The position numbers were made by a program, and so were the translations under genes. Shown piece by piece: positions 1 to 7,771 of a stretch of 64,000 nucleotides of DNA (its first letter is position 1; each line of letters opens with the position of its first letter). Location of the stretch: assembly GCF_040459645.1 (NCBI RefSeq), contig NZ_JARVHQ010000001.1, forward strand, positions 310,001 to 374,000. Direction: 5' to 3'. The stretch is from Bacillus cereus group sp. RP43 (GTDB taxonomy: Bacteria; Bacillota; Bacilli; Bacillales; Bacillaceae_G). The notes under the pieces were generated by a model. The model was not told the DNA's origin and made no database searches. It saw only the letters and a list, made by a program, of their open reading frames with translations.

Positions 1-1018
1 CGTGTACAAGACCGATTACTTCAGCAATGATTTCTGTAAAGAAGATTAAAACGAAAAGAAGAATAATCGATAACCATAATGTCGCACTAGTGAAAATGAT
101 TGCATTTACACTAAAGAATATACCAAATGCGTAAATAATTAGTACCGTTTTACGATGAGAGAATCCCATTGCAAGTAAACGGTGATGTAAATGCGACTTA
201 TCTGGTGCTGAAATAGGCTTTTTATTTACGATACGGCGGATAATTGCAAACGTCGTATCAAATATAGGTACACCTAAAATAATAATTGGAACGATAAAGC
301 TGAATAACGTTACGCTTTTGTATAATCCAAGTAACGATATAACAGAAATACAGTATCCTAAAAATAGTGCCCCTGTATCTCCCATGAAGATTTTTGCTGG
401 ATGGAAGTTGTAGAATAAAAATCCAATTGTACTTGCTAATGTAATCAGTGCTAGAGGTAATATAATAGCTGCTCCAGTACCCCATGGGCTAGTGAAGGCC
501 ATATATGCTAGCGTTGCAAGTACGATAGATGAAATCCCTGCGGATAATCCATCTAATCCATCAATTAAGTTGATGGCATTTGTAATACCGACAATCCAAA
601 ATACTGTAATTGGATAAGCAAGCCATCCGAGTTCAGTATCTCCAAGGATTGGAATATATAATACTTGCACTAATAATCCACTTTTGACAATCATGATGGC
701 AACTAATAGTTGTCCACCGAATTTTACCTTCGCAGATAGTTCGTACATATCATCTAAAATCCCGATGATAACAATGATGATAGCACCTAAAGTTATCGAT
801 AGCATTCTTTGTTCGTATAATCCACCGACAACAAATCCTACAGCTACACCAATGAAAATTGCTAACCCGCCAAGACGAGGCATAATTTTTTGGTGTACTT
901 TACGTGCGTTTGGCTTATCTGTTGCTCCTATTTTGAAAGCTAATTTAATAACTAAAGGAGTAACGACGAGTACAGTGATGAAAGATGCCAAAATGGCATA
1001 AATCACTTGTGAGTCCAT
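1..1018 (-). CDS. tagO: TagO/WecA-type undecaprenyl-phosphate GlcNAc-1-phosphate transferase (3' end cut by window)
   Basis: Membrane glycosyltransferase that starts wall teichoic acid and related polymer synthesis by moving GlcNAc-1-P from UDP-GlcNAc to undecaprenyl phosphate. The reading frame starts MDSQVIYAIL and has the family's multi-spanning pattern, an early GATDKPNARKVHQK loop, the acidic motif ILDDMYEL (Asp89-Asp90), NAINLIDGLDGL, and FMGDTGALFLG with the metal-binding aspartate. About 339 codons are visible with no stop, so the C-terminus lies outside. ATG follows a purine-rich GGGTGGGG ribosome site. Neighbouring mnaA and the LCP ligase fit a wall-polymer locus. Confidence 0.93.
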   Translation of the reverse strand, partial: MDSQVIYAILASFITVLVVTPLVIKLAFKIGATDKPNARKVHQKIMPRLGGLAIFIGVAVGFVVGGLYEQRMLSITLGAIIIVIIGILDDMYELSAKVKFGGQLLVAIMIVKSGLLVQVLYIPILGDTELGWLAYPITVFWIVGITNAINLIDGLDGLSAGISSIVLATLAYMAFTSPWGTGAAIILPLALITLASTIGFLFYNFHPAKIFMGDTGALFLGYCISVISLLGLYKSVTLFSFIVPIIILGVPIFDTTFAIIRRIVNKKPISAPDKSHLHHRLLAMGFSHRKTVLIIYAFGIFFSVNAIIFTSATLWLSIILLFVLIFFTEIIAEVIGLVH

Positions 1019-1121
1019 TAATACCCCACCCTTTATAGTTTAACGTAATTTTTTTAATCGTATTTATCTGAAAATTATGATGTTTATTTACAGGCTCATA
1101 ACATATGGTATCACAAAAAGA

Positions 1122-1244
1122 TTAGAATTCAATCTTTTTTTCTTTTGGCTGTAAAGGGGGGCGAATAGAATATATGACAATTGGATACGGAATGTTGTGT
1201 CCTTTGAGAAGGTTGATCTCATATTGTGGCTTGTAATATGACAT
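1122..1244 (-). CDS. Small hypothetical protein, 40 aa
   Basis: Short reading frame beginning MSYYKPQYEINLL and ending KEKKIEF. It has a strong Shine-Dalgarno (GAGAGGGAGG, about four bases before the ATG), which is the main reason to call it. The product is hydrophilic with no signal peptide or membrane segment. It lies upstream of tagO on the same strand. I do not recognise a family and assign no function. It could be a chance frame, but the ribosome site is better than those of several genuine neighbours. Confidence 0.5.
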   Translation of the reverse strand: MSYYKPQYEINLLKGHNIPYPIVIYSIRPPLQPKEKKIEF

Positions 1245-1514
1245 TGTACCTCCCTCTCATATAGCGATGACTTTTGTTTCAGTATTATAAGTGTTGCACG
1301 TAAAAATGAGTAAGTTCCGTGTTAAAATGTGGGAATTTACATTTTGTATATATTGCATCATTTAACTTTACAAAATCTTAAAAAATAATAAAAAAACAAT
1401 TCATATAATAAAGAAGTGAAAGAGTTTTCTCATTCTTAGTGTGAGAGGGGGAAGCACAGGGGGAGTTCTATGTATTCGTATATTTTCTTATGTATATTCC
1501 TGTGCGAAAGGAAA
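1245..1514. other. AT-rich intergenic region upstream of ugd
   Basis: No gene is seen in the first 225 bases. A TATAAT-like hexamer at 1404-1409 could be the -10 of the dehydrogenase gene, but there is no good -35 at the usual distance. The last 45 bases hold the alternative upstream ATG of ugd at 1470. Confidence 0.35.
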
Positions 1515-2840
1515 ATGAAAATTACGATAATAGGTACCGGATATGTTGGATTGATTACGGGAGTAGGATTGGCGAGATTAGGACATTTAGTCACATGTTT
1601 TGATATAAATAGTGGGAAAATTGAACGGATTAAACAAGGGGAGTTACCTATTTATGAATGTGGATTAAATGAATTAATAAATGAAGCATACGAAAATAAT
1701 CATTTAACTTTTACAGCAAGTAAATCAAAGGCATTTAATGATGTAGAGTTTATATTTATTGCAGTTGGAACGCCATCTTCATTAGATGGAACAGCAGATT
1801 TAACGTATATTCGTAGTGCTTGTGATGATATTGGAACATATGTGAATAACGATATTATTGTTGTTACGAAAAGTACGGTTCCTGTAGGGACAAATGATGT
1901 AATGAGAAAATGGATTGAGGAGAAACTACAAGGTAGACATGAATTATATATTGTATCGAATCCAGAATTTTTAAGGGAAGGTTCTGGTATTTATGATTTT
2001 TTTCATGGTGATCGTATCGTAATCGGATCATGTAGTGAAGAAGCGGCAAGGAAAGTAGAGAATTTGTACAGCAAATTAAGCTTAGAAACGTATATTACAG
2101 ATATTCGAAGTGCTGAGATGATTAAATATGCATCTAATGCTTTTTTAGCCACGAAGATTAGTTTTATTAATGAAATTTCTAATATATGTGAGCAAGTGGG
2201 GGCAGATATAGTAGATGTAGCTACAGGGATGGGAATGGATAAGAGAATTGGTGCATCTTTTTTAAATGCAGGCATCGGATATGGAGGATCTTGTTTTCCA
2301 AAAGATACGAAAGCACTTGTGCAAATTGCAGGGAATGTTTCTCATGATTTTCGCTTGTTGAAAGCAGTCATTGAAGTGAATAATAAACAACAGTTGTTGT
2401 TAGTTGAAAAAGCGAAGAAAATTATAGATATGAAGAAGAAGCGAATTGCGGTTCTTGGTGCAGCATTCAAACCGAATACTGACGATATTAGGGAAGCACC
2501 ATCTCTTATTATAATAGAAGAATTAATTAATATAGGTGCGGATGTGGTTGTATATGACCCGCAAGCCATTCAGAATGTAAGAGGTTTATTTGGAAATACG
2601 ATACGATACGCTGAGTGTATAGATGAATCGATTAGAGAGGCGCATGCAGTTTTTATCGTAACAGAATGGGAATCAATTCGAAATTATCCGCTAGAAAAGT
2701 ATGCACAGCTTATGAGGGAACCTATTCTATTTGATGGGAGAAATTGTTATACTAATGAGGATGCCGAGGAGCATGGATTAAATTATTACTCAGTTGGGCG
2801 AAAAGACGTCTGTAATAGTAATGTTTCTCAGGTGCGTTAA
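1515..2840 (+). CDS. ugd: UDP-glucose 6-dehydrogenase (UDP-glucose/GDP-mannose dehydrogenase family)
   Basis: Oxidises UDP-glucose to UDP-glucuronate with two NAD+, a precursor for acidic surface polysaccharides. The protein opens MKITIIGTGYVGL, the Rossmann GxGxxG loop, and carries the catalytic cysteine in GYGGSCFPKD (Cys260). A C-terminal UDP-binding domain follows (GAAFKPNTDDIREAP). At 441 aa it has normal family length. The frame extends upstream to an ATG at 1470 that has a better ribosome site (AGGGGGAG) and would add 15 hydrophobic residues (MYSYIFLCIFLC...). I prefer the inner ATG because it matches the family start; the outer one remains possible. mnaA follows after 75 bases. Confidence 0.92.
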   Translation: MKITIIGTGYVGLITGVGLARLGHLVTCFDINSGKIERIKQGELPIYECGLNELINEAYENNHLTFTASKSKAFNDVEFIFIAVGTPSSLDGTADLTYIRSACDDIGTYVNNDIIVVTKSTVPVGTNDVMRKWIEEKLQGRHELYIVSNPEFLREGSGIYDFFHGDRIVIGSCSEEAARKVENLYSKLSLETYITDIRSAEMIKYASNAFLATKISFINEISNICEQVGADIVDVATGMGMDKRIGASFLNAGIGYGGSCFPKDTKALVQIAGNVSHDFRLLKAVIEVNNKQQLLLVEKAKKIIDMKKKRIAVLGAAFKPNTDDIREAPSLIIIEELINIGADVVVYDPQAIQNVRGLFGNTIRYAECIDESIREAHAVFIVTEWESIRNYPLEKYAQLMREPILFDGRNCYTNEDAEEHGLNYYSVGRKDVCNSNVSQVR

Positions 2841-2915
2841 AAAGTGTATTTTCACATGCATATTTTTATATGCGATAATAGAAGTTTTAACTAGTGAAAG
2901 AAAAGAGGCAATGAA

Positions 2916-4031
2916 ATGACTGAACGTTTAAAAGTAATGACAATTTTCGGGACACGACCAGAAGCAATTAAAATGGCACCTCTTGTATTAGAGTTGCAAA
3001 AGCACCCAGAAAAGATTGAATCAATTGTGACTGTAACAGCACAACACCGTCAAATGTTAGATCAAGTATTAAATATCTTTGGAATTACGCCAGATTTCGA
3101 TTTGAATATCATGAAAGATCGTCAAACGTTAATCGATATTACAACACGTGGTTTAGAAGGTTTAGATAAAGTAATGAAAGAAGCGAAGCCTGATATCGTA
3201 CTTGTGCATGGTGATACAACGACGACATTTATTGCAAGCTTAGCTGCTTTCTATAATCAAATTCCAGTAGGACATGTTGAAGCAGGACTTCGTACATGGG
3301 ATAAGTATTCTCCATATCCAGAAGAGATGAATCGCCAACTAACAGGTGTAATGGCGGATCTTCATTTCTCACCTACAACAAAATCAGCGACGAACTTACA
3401 AAAAGAAAATAAAGATGAGTCACGCATTTTCGTAACAGGAAATACAGCGATCGATGCACTGAAGACGACTGTAAAAGAAACTTATAGCCATCCGGTGTTA
3501 GAGAAACTTGGAAATGATCGTCTTGTACTTATGACAGCACATCGTCGTGAAAACTTAGGAGAACCAATGCGCAATATGTTCCGTGCAATTAAGCGTCTTG
3601 TTGATAAGCACGAAGATGTACAAGTTGTATACCCTGTTCATATGAACCCTGTTGTTCGCGAAATAGCGAATGATATTTTAGGTGAGCATGGCCGCATTCA
3701 TTTAATTGAGCCGCTAGATGTAATCGATTTCCATAACGTTGCAGCTCGTTCATACTTAATGTTAACTGATTCTGGTGGTGTACAAGAGGAAGCACCATCA
3801 CTAGGTGTGCCAGTTCTTGTCCTTCGTGACACGACGGAACGCCCAGAAGGTATCGAAGCAGGTACGCTGAAATTAGCAGGAACAGATGAAGAGACAATCT
3901 TTGGTCTTGCTGATGAGTTGTTATCTGATAAAGAAGCTCATGATAAGATGACGAAAGCATCTAACCCTTACGGCGATGGTCGTGCATCAGAGCGTATTGT
4001 AGAAGCGATTTTACAACACTTTAACAAGTAG
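2916..4031 (+). CDS. mnaA: UDP-N-acetylglucosamine 2-epimerase (non-hydrolysing)
   Basis: Interconverts UDP-GlcNAc and UDP-ManNAc in the cytosol, supplying ManNAc for teichoic acid linkage units and secondary wall polysaccharide. Family marks are the N-terminal FGTRPEAIKMAP, the GHVEAGLRTWDKYSPYPEE loop, the TAHRRENLGEP motif and the C-terminal TDSGGVQEEAPSLG with the UDP-contacting glutamates. 371 aa is standard. The start is set by an AAAGAGG site; an ATG five bases earlier is closed by a stop after two codons. A bcr1-like fragment begins directly after the stop. Confidence 0.95.
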   Translation: MTERLKVMTIFGTRPEAIKMAPLVLELQKHPEKIESIVTVTAQHRQMLDQVLNIFGITPDFDLNIMKDRQTLIDITTRGLEGLDKVMKEAKPDIVLVHGDTTTTFIASLAAFYNQIPVGHVEAGLRTWDKYSPYPEEMNRQLTGVMADLHFSPTTKSATNLQKENKDESRIFVTGNTAIDALKTTVKETYSHPVLEKLGNDRLVLMTAHRRENLGEPMRNMFRAIKRLVDKHEDVQVVYPVHMNPVVREIANDILGEHGRIHLIEPLDVIDFHNVAARSYLMLTDSGGVQEEAPSLGVPVLVLRDTTERPEGIEAGTLKLAGTDEETIFGLADELLSDKEAHDKMTKASNPYGDGRASERIVEAILQHFNK

Positions 4032-4034
4032 GGG

Positions 4035-4101
4035 GAAACTTTAATAAATGGGGTTTTCATCTTCCGTTTATTATTGGCCCGCAACAATTGCGGGAAATAA
4101 A
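4035..4101 (-). repeat. Degenerate, short bcr1-like repeat fragment
   Basis: Starts four bases after the mnaA stop. It aligns with the inverted copy at 25942-26039: GAAACTTTAAT, then a T/G-rich hairpin (arms AATAAATGG and CCGTTTATT), TTATT.GGCC, then CCCGCAA/TTGCGGG and a terminal ATAAA. The hairpin arms differ in sequence from the other copies yet still pair. It lacks the ATAAA at the left end and the middle domain. Confidence 0.6.
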
Positions 4102-4136
4102 AAGAGCCAAATCGTATACGATTTGGCTCTTTTTTT
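4101..4136. terminator. Bidirectional Rho-independent terminator
   Basis: Perfect inverted repeat AAAGAGCCAAATCGTA/TACGATTTGGCTCTTT followed by T's and preceded by A's. It sits between the convergent mnaA and LCP genes and can end both. Confidence 0.9.
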
Positions 4137-5262
4137 ATTCATGATTCCTCATAATCCACTCTGCATGAGCATTTGTAGAAGGGGGAGGAGGAGGTGGTGT
4201 TTTGTTCTCACTCGGTTCCTTCTTTGCTTTTGCACTGGAGTTAGAATTTGCATCGGAATTTGTATTCTCATTTTTCGTAGTCTCTGTTGGGGCTTGTTCT
4301 TTTTCCCCTATTTCTTTTTCAATTTCCTTACGTACCGTCTCTACACTGATTGGATCCGGAAGGAAGTAATAAATACCACCTATTTTTTTGTCTTCTCCTT
4401 CAATCTTTAACGTTTGTATGGTAGAAGGATCAAATCCAGAGATTTTATTGTAAAGAGCAAGTCCGTCTGAAATAGGAATGTCGGTTTTTATATATTTTCC
4501 AACGACATTTGTTAAATCCTTAATTTTAAATACAGTAGAGGCGGAATTTAATTTTTGAGCAACAGCGGCTAGTAATTGTCTTTGTCTAGCGGCCCGACCA
4601 TAATCGCCGTTTGGATCCTGCTTTCGCATACGGACGTAAGCGAGTGCTTCTTCACCGTTTAAGTTTTGCTGTCCCTGCTTAAATTGGATTTTTTTGTAGT
4701 AATCCACGTCAGAACGTTCCCAAAAATCGAAAGGGACATCAACGGTAACACCGCCAACAGCATCAACGATACCTTTAAAGCCTTGGAAATCGATTTTAAT
4801 ATAATGGTCTACAGGAACTTTTAGAAAACCTTCGACAGTTTTGATTGCCATTTTTTCTCCACCGTAAGCATGCGCAGCGTTAATTTTGTCTTCTTTGTTC
4901 TTTCCAACGATTGGAACGCGAGTATCACGAGGAATACTCATAAGCGAAACCTTTTGAGTTTTCGGATTGACTGTCGCAAACATTAGTGAATCTGTACGAC
5001 CATTTTGACCGTCTGTTGCATAATCCTCTATCCCCATAATGAGGATTGTAAAAGGTTCCTTTGTAATTTCTACATCTTCGGCTCTTAAATCCGATTTTTC
5101 ACGGTTAAATCCACTGTACATCCCCATGAGAGAAGTGTAGGAATTTAACATATAAAGTCCTACGCTACCAAATAAAAATGCGAAAATAAGAAAGAAGAAA
5201 AGTTTTCTTCTACGTTTCTTTTTTATTCTGCTATTTTGGAGATGATAATAACGTTCTTCCAT
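4135..5262 (-). CDS. LytR-CpsA-Psr (LCP) family wall-polymer ligase
   Basis: LCP enzymes transfer teichoic acid or similar polymers from lipid carrier to peptidoglycan at the outer membrane face. The 375-aa protein has a very basic N-terminus (RIKKKRRRK, about residues 13-21), one membrane helix (about 22-40), then the LCP domain with SLMSIPRDTRV and AYVRMRKQDPNGDYGRAARQ carrying conserved arginines. The tail from about residue 325 is low-complexity (E/T/N/S/K-rich), with PPPPPP near the end. B. subtilis relatives TagT/U/V sit at similar loci near tagO. Start: ATG with AAGGAGAT. Confidence 0.9.
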   Translation of the reverse strand: MEERYYHLQNSRIKKKRRRKLFFFLIFAFLFGSVGLYMLNSYTSLMGMYSGFNREKSDLRAEDVEITKEPFTILIMGIEDYATDGQNGRTDSLMFATVNPKTQKVSLMSIPRDTRVPIVGKNKEDKINAAHAYGGEKMAIKTVEGFLKVPVDHYIKIDFQGFKGIVDAVGGVTVDVPFDFWERSDVDYYKKIQFKQGQQNLNGEEALAYVRMRKQDPNGDYGRAARQRQLLAAVAQKLNSASTVFKIKDLTNVVGKYIKTDIPISDGLALYNKISGFDPSTIQTLKIEGEDKKIGGIYYFLPDPISVETVRKEIEKEIGEKEQAPTETTKNENTNSDANSNSSAKAKKEPSENKTPPPPPPSTNAHAEWIMRNHE

Positions 5263-5335
5263 ATATAATCTCCTTATTCATTTGTAGGGAATTAATTCAC
5301 TACATTAATCTTTAAAGGCGATAAGTTAGCTATTC

Positions 5336-5971
5336 TTAGATAACGTCTTGTTCTAAGTACAACATATCCCCTTCTTTAATTGTACATTTCCCGTTTGTTA
5401 ATTCAATCATCCAATTTGTGAATGGTTGTTTTTTGTCCTCTTCTACATACGTATGAAATGTGACATTTTCTAGGTAATGTATATCTTTAATGGCATATTC
5501 TGAATTGCGTAATTCATTTTCGACTTTGCCAAGTAAAGTGTAATCAATTTCTGTTTGCATAACGCGCATTAGTTTTCGCTCAACAACGCCTACATGGTTA
5601 AGACCTTCACTTGTACACTTTCCATATGCACGAATTAATCCGCCAGCACCAAGTTTAATGCCGCCAAAATAGCGCGTAACGACGACGACAGTATCTTTTA
5701 GACCTCGTTTTTTTAATACTTCTAACATAGGTACACCAGCTGTGCCGCTCGGTTCACCATCATCGTTCGCTTTTTGAATTTGATCTTGTTCACCGATTAA
5801 ATATGCGGAACAATTATGTGTTGCATTCCAATGCTGTTTTTTTATTTTTTGTATAAATGCTTGAGCTTCCTCTTCCGTTGTGGCGCGACTCACATAGCAA
5901 ATGAATCTTGATTTTTGAATGACAATTTCATGCTCGCCGTAGCCTTTTATTGTTAAATATTGTAATAACAA
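5336..5971 (-). CDS. yvyE: YvyE/YigZ (IMPACT) family protein
   Basis: IMPACT/YigZ family protein, 211 aa, with an N-terminal UPF0029 domain: KSRFICYVSRATTEEEA, NATHNCSAYLIG, NDDGEPSGTAGVPML and VVTRYFGGIKLGAGGLIRAY, all family hallmarks. A smaller ferredoxin-like C-terminal domain follows. The cellular role is not well defined; eukaryotic IMPACT modulates translation control, and that should not be carried over. It lies just upstream of the LCP gene on the same strand, as in B. subtilis (yvyE beside the tagO/LCP locus). Confidence 0.9.
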   Translation of the reverse strand: MLLQYLTIKGYGEHEIVIQKSRFICYVSRATTEEEAQAFIQKIKKQHWNATHNCSAYLIGEQDQIQKANDDGEPSGTAGVPMLEVLKKRGLKDTVVVVTRYFGGIKLGAGGLIRAYGKCTSEGLNHVGVVERKLMRVMQTEIDYTLLGKVENELRNSEYAIKDIHYLENVTFHTYVEEDKKQPFTNWMIELTNGKCTIKEGDMLYLEQDVI

Positions 5972-6208
5972 TGGTATACGCCCCTATCTTTCAAACTAAC
6001 TAGTACTTTACATTTTAAAAGCGAGCGTTTTTATATTCAAACATTTTTTACAAATATGTTGAAATTTTTGGTGAGTATTTTATCTTTTTGTTGTAATTTG
6101 TCGAGCGGGTGATTGTAGTTTCAACCGGCATTTTTATGTATGGATGCACCTTTTCTAGTTTTCGTGTAAAATTAGGGGATAAAAATTTTTTATAAGGCAG
6201 GTACGAAA

Positions 6209-7051
6209 ATGAAAACAGCTATTGTTACTGATAGTACAGCATATATACCGAAGCATATTCGTGACGAACTAAATATATATATGATTTCATTAAACGTTGT
6301 GTTTGGAACGGAATCTTATCAAGAAGAAGCTGAAATTTCAGCAAATGATTTTTATGTAAAAGTACGTGAACAGGAAGAACTTCCGAAAACTTCGCAGCCG
6401 GCGATTGGAAAGTTTTTAGAGTTATATGAGAAATTATCTAAAGAATATGATGCAGTTATTAGTATTCATCTTTCAAGTGGAATTAGTGGTACATATCAAA
6501 CAGCAACGACAGCTGGCCAGATGGTAGATGGTATTGATGTATATACGTATGACTCTGAAATCAGTTGTGAAGTACAAGGGTTTTTCGTACGTGAAGGTGC
6601 GAAATTAGCAAGTGAAGGGAAGGCACCAGAAGAGATTATCGCTCGCTTTGATGAAATGAAGCAAACGATGGATGCTTATTTTGTAGTGGATGACTTACAT
6701 CATTTACAGCGCGGTGGAAGATTAAATAGCGCGCAAGCTTTCATCGGTAGTTTGTTACAAGTCAAACCAGTATTATACTTTAGAGATAAAGTAATTATTC
6801 CATTCGAAAAAATTCGTACGCGTAAAAAAGCGTTAAAGCGTATCGTTGAAATCTTTGATGAGCAGGCCAATAAAGGTGTGCCTATGGAAGCTGTTATTAT
6901 TCATGCGAATCGTGAAGAGGAAGCTAATGAATGGAAACAAGAATTAGAAGAAAGATACCCTCATGTTACAATTCGCACGAGTTATTTCGGAGCTGTAATT
7001 GGGACGCATTTAGGTGAAGGTGCGCTTGGTTTAGGTTGGTATACGAAGTGA
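6209..7051 (+). CDS. degV: DegV family fatty-acid-binding protein
   Basis: DegV proteins bind a fatty acid and in many Firmicutes act as FakB-type partners of fatty acid kinase FakA; which role applies here is unknown. The 280-aa product begins MKTAIVTDSTAYIP with the typical TDS ligand motif, followed by PKTSQPAIGKF, SIHLSSGISGTYQTA and DDLHHLQRGGRL. In B. subtilis this gene follows degS-degU; no histidine kinase or response regulator lies between it and yvyE here. Ribosome site AAGGCAGG. Confidence 0.92.
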   Translation: MKTAIVTDSTAYIPKHIRDELNIYMISLNVVFGTESYQEEAEISANDFYVKVREQEELPKTSQPAIGKFLELYEKLSKEYDAVISIHLSSGISGTYQTATTAGQMVDGIDVYTYDSEISCEVQGFFVREGAKLASEGKAPEEIIARFDEMKQTMDAYFVVDDLHHLQRGGRLNSAQAFIGSLLQVKPVLYFRDKVIIPFEKIRTRKKALKRIVEIFDEQANKGVPMEAVIIHANREEEANEWKQELEERYPHVTIRTSYFGAVIGTHLGEGALGLGWYTK

Positions 7052-7065
7052 TAAAGATATAAAAG

Positions 7066-7091
7066 CTCTCTTACTTGAAGAGGGTTTTTTT
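7066..7091 (+). terminator. Rho-independent terminator after degV
   Basis: Stem CTCTCTT/AAGAGGG (one G-T pair), 5-base loop, then seven T's. Confidence 0.75.
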
Positions 7092-7110
7092 ACGGATATT
7101 TTACGGGGAT

Positions 7111-7141
7111 TTGACAAGTTAATATTTGGAAATGGTAAAAT
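7111..7141 (+). promoter_or_regulatory. Candidate sigma-A promoter of the HxlR gene
   Basis: TTGACA, a 19-base spacer, then TAAAAT preceded by TG (extended -10). The spacer is longer than ideal. A second TATAAT lies at 7201-7206, close to the start codon. Confidence 0.5.
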
Positions 7142-7224
7142 GTACGTAAAATTAAATAATGAGGAAAGTTTTATTACTTACTTTTTACAAGAAACTATCT
7201 TATAATAGAAGAGAGGTGAAACAT

Positions 7225-7539
7225 ATGGAGCATAATTCTTGTTTATGTCCAAAGTTTGAGTCAGCTTTTACAATGCTTAGTAAGAAATGGACTGGCTTAA
7301 TTATTAAATCTTTACTTGAAGAGCCGAAACGTTTCAGAGAAATCGCAGATATTATACCGAATATGAGCGATCGTATGTTGTCAGAACGTTTAAAGGAATT
7401 AGAAGGTGAAGGTATTGTAGTTCGTAATGTTTACCCAGAAGTACCAGTTAGAATCGAGTACGGTTTAACTGATAAAGGGAAAGCGTTGGAAAGTGTTATG
7501 GATGAGGTCCAAAATTGGGCTGAGAAATGGATGAAGTAA
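7225..7539 (+). CDS. HxlR-family transcriptional regulator (YodB-like)
   Basis: Winged-helix regulator of 104 aa. It starts MEHNSCLCPKFESAFTML, followed by KKWTGLIIKSLLEEPKRFREI and the recognition region DRMLSERLKELEGEGIV, the HxlR signature. Cysteines at positions 6 and 8 sit where the redox-sensing Cys6 of B. subtilis YodB lies, so thiol or quinone sensing is a reasonable guess but not shown. The ATG follows GAGAGGTGA with good spacing; a longer frame from 7159 lacks a ribosome site. It is monocistronic, bounded by terminators. Confidence 0.88.
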   Translation: MEHNSCLCPKFESAFTMLSKKWTGLIIKSLLEEPKRFREIADIIPNMSDRMLSERLKELEGEGIVVRNVYPEVPVRIEYGLTDKGKALESVMDEVQNWAEKWMK

Positions 7540-7573
7540 CGTTTCTATCTTATTCATATTGGATTATTTTCAA

Positions 7574-7601
7574 AACGTAAGGGATTCCCTTACGTTTTTT
7601 T
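7574..7601 (+). terminator. Rho-independent terminator after the HxlR gene
   Basis: Eleven-base arms AACGTAAGGGA/TCCCTTACGTT with an extended T-run. The near-absent loop means the terminal stem pairs probably open. Confidence 0.85.
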
Positions 7602-7688
7602 CAACTCTGTAAAAAACGGCGTAAGGCTCTTAAAATTCTACATATATATACAAATTTAGATATACTTTGCTATAGAGATAAATGTAAT

Positions 7689-7716
7689 ATTACATTTATT
7701 TTACAAAACCGTAACA
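7689..7716 (-). promoter_or_regulatory. Three tandem WalR-type half-sites
   Basis: Read on the minus strand: TGTTAC, 5 bases, TGTAAA, 5 bases, TGTAAT. All three fit the WalR (YycF) hexamer TGTWAH at the required 11-base period. The array ends four bases before the position expected for the -35 of the CwlO-like gene. Confidence 0.7.
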
Positions 7717-7719
7717 TTA

Positions 7720-7748
7720 GCAAAAAAACTCCCGAATTATGGTATAAA
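7720..7748 (+). promoter_or_regulatory. Activator-type promoter of the CwlO-like gene
   Basis: Extended -10 TGGTATAAA (TATAAA at 7743-7748). The -35 position reads GCAAAA, far from consensus, as expected for an activator-dependent promoter. The WalR-type boxes lie just upstream. Confidence 0.6.
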
Positions 7749-7771
7749 TTTTAATAGGTTATATACGGAAA

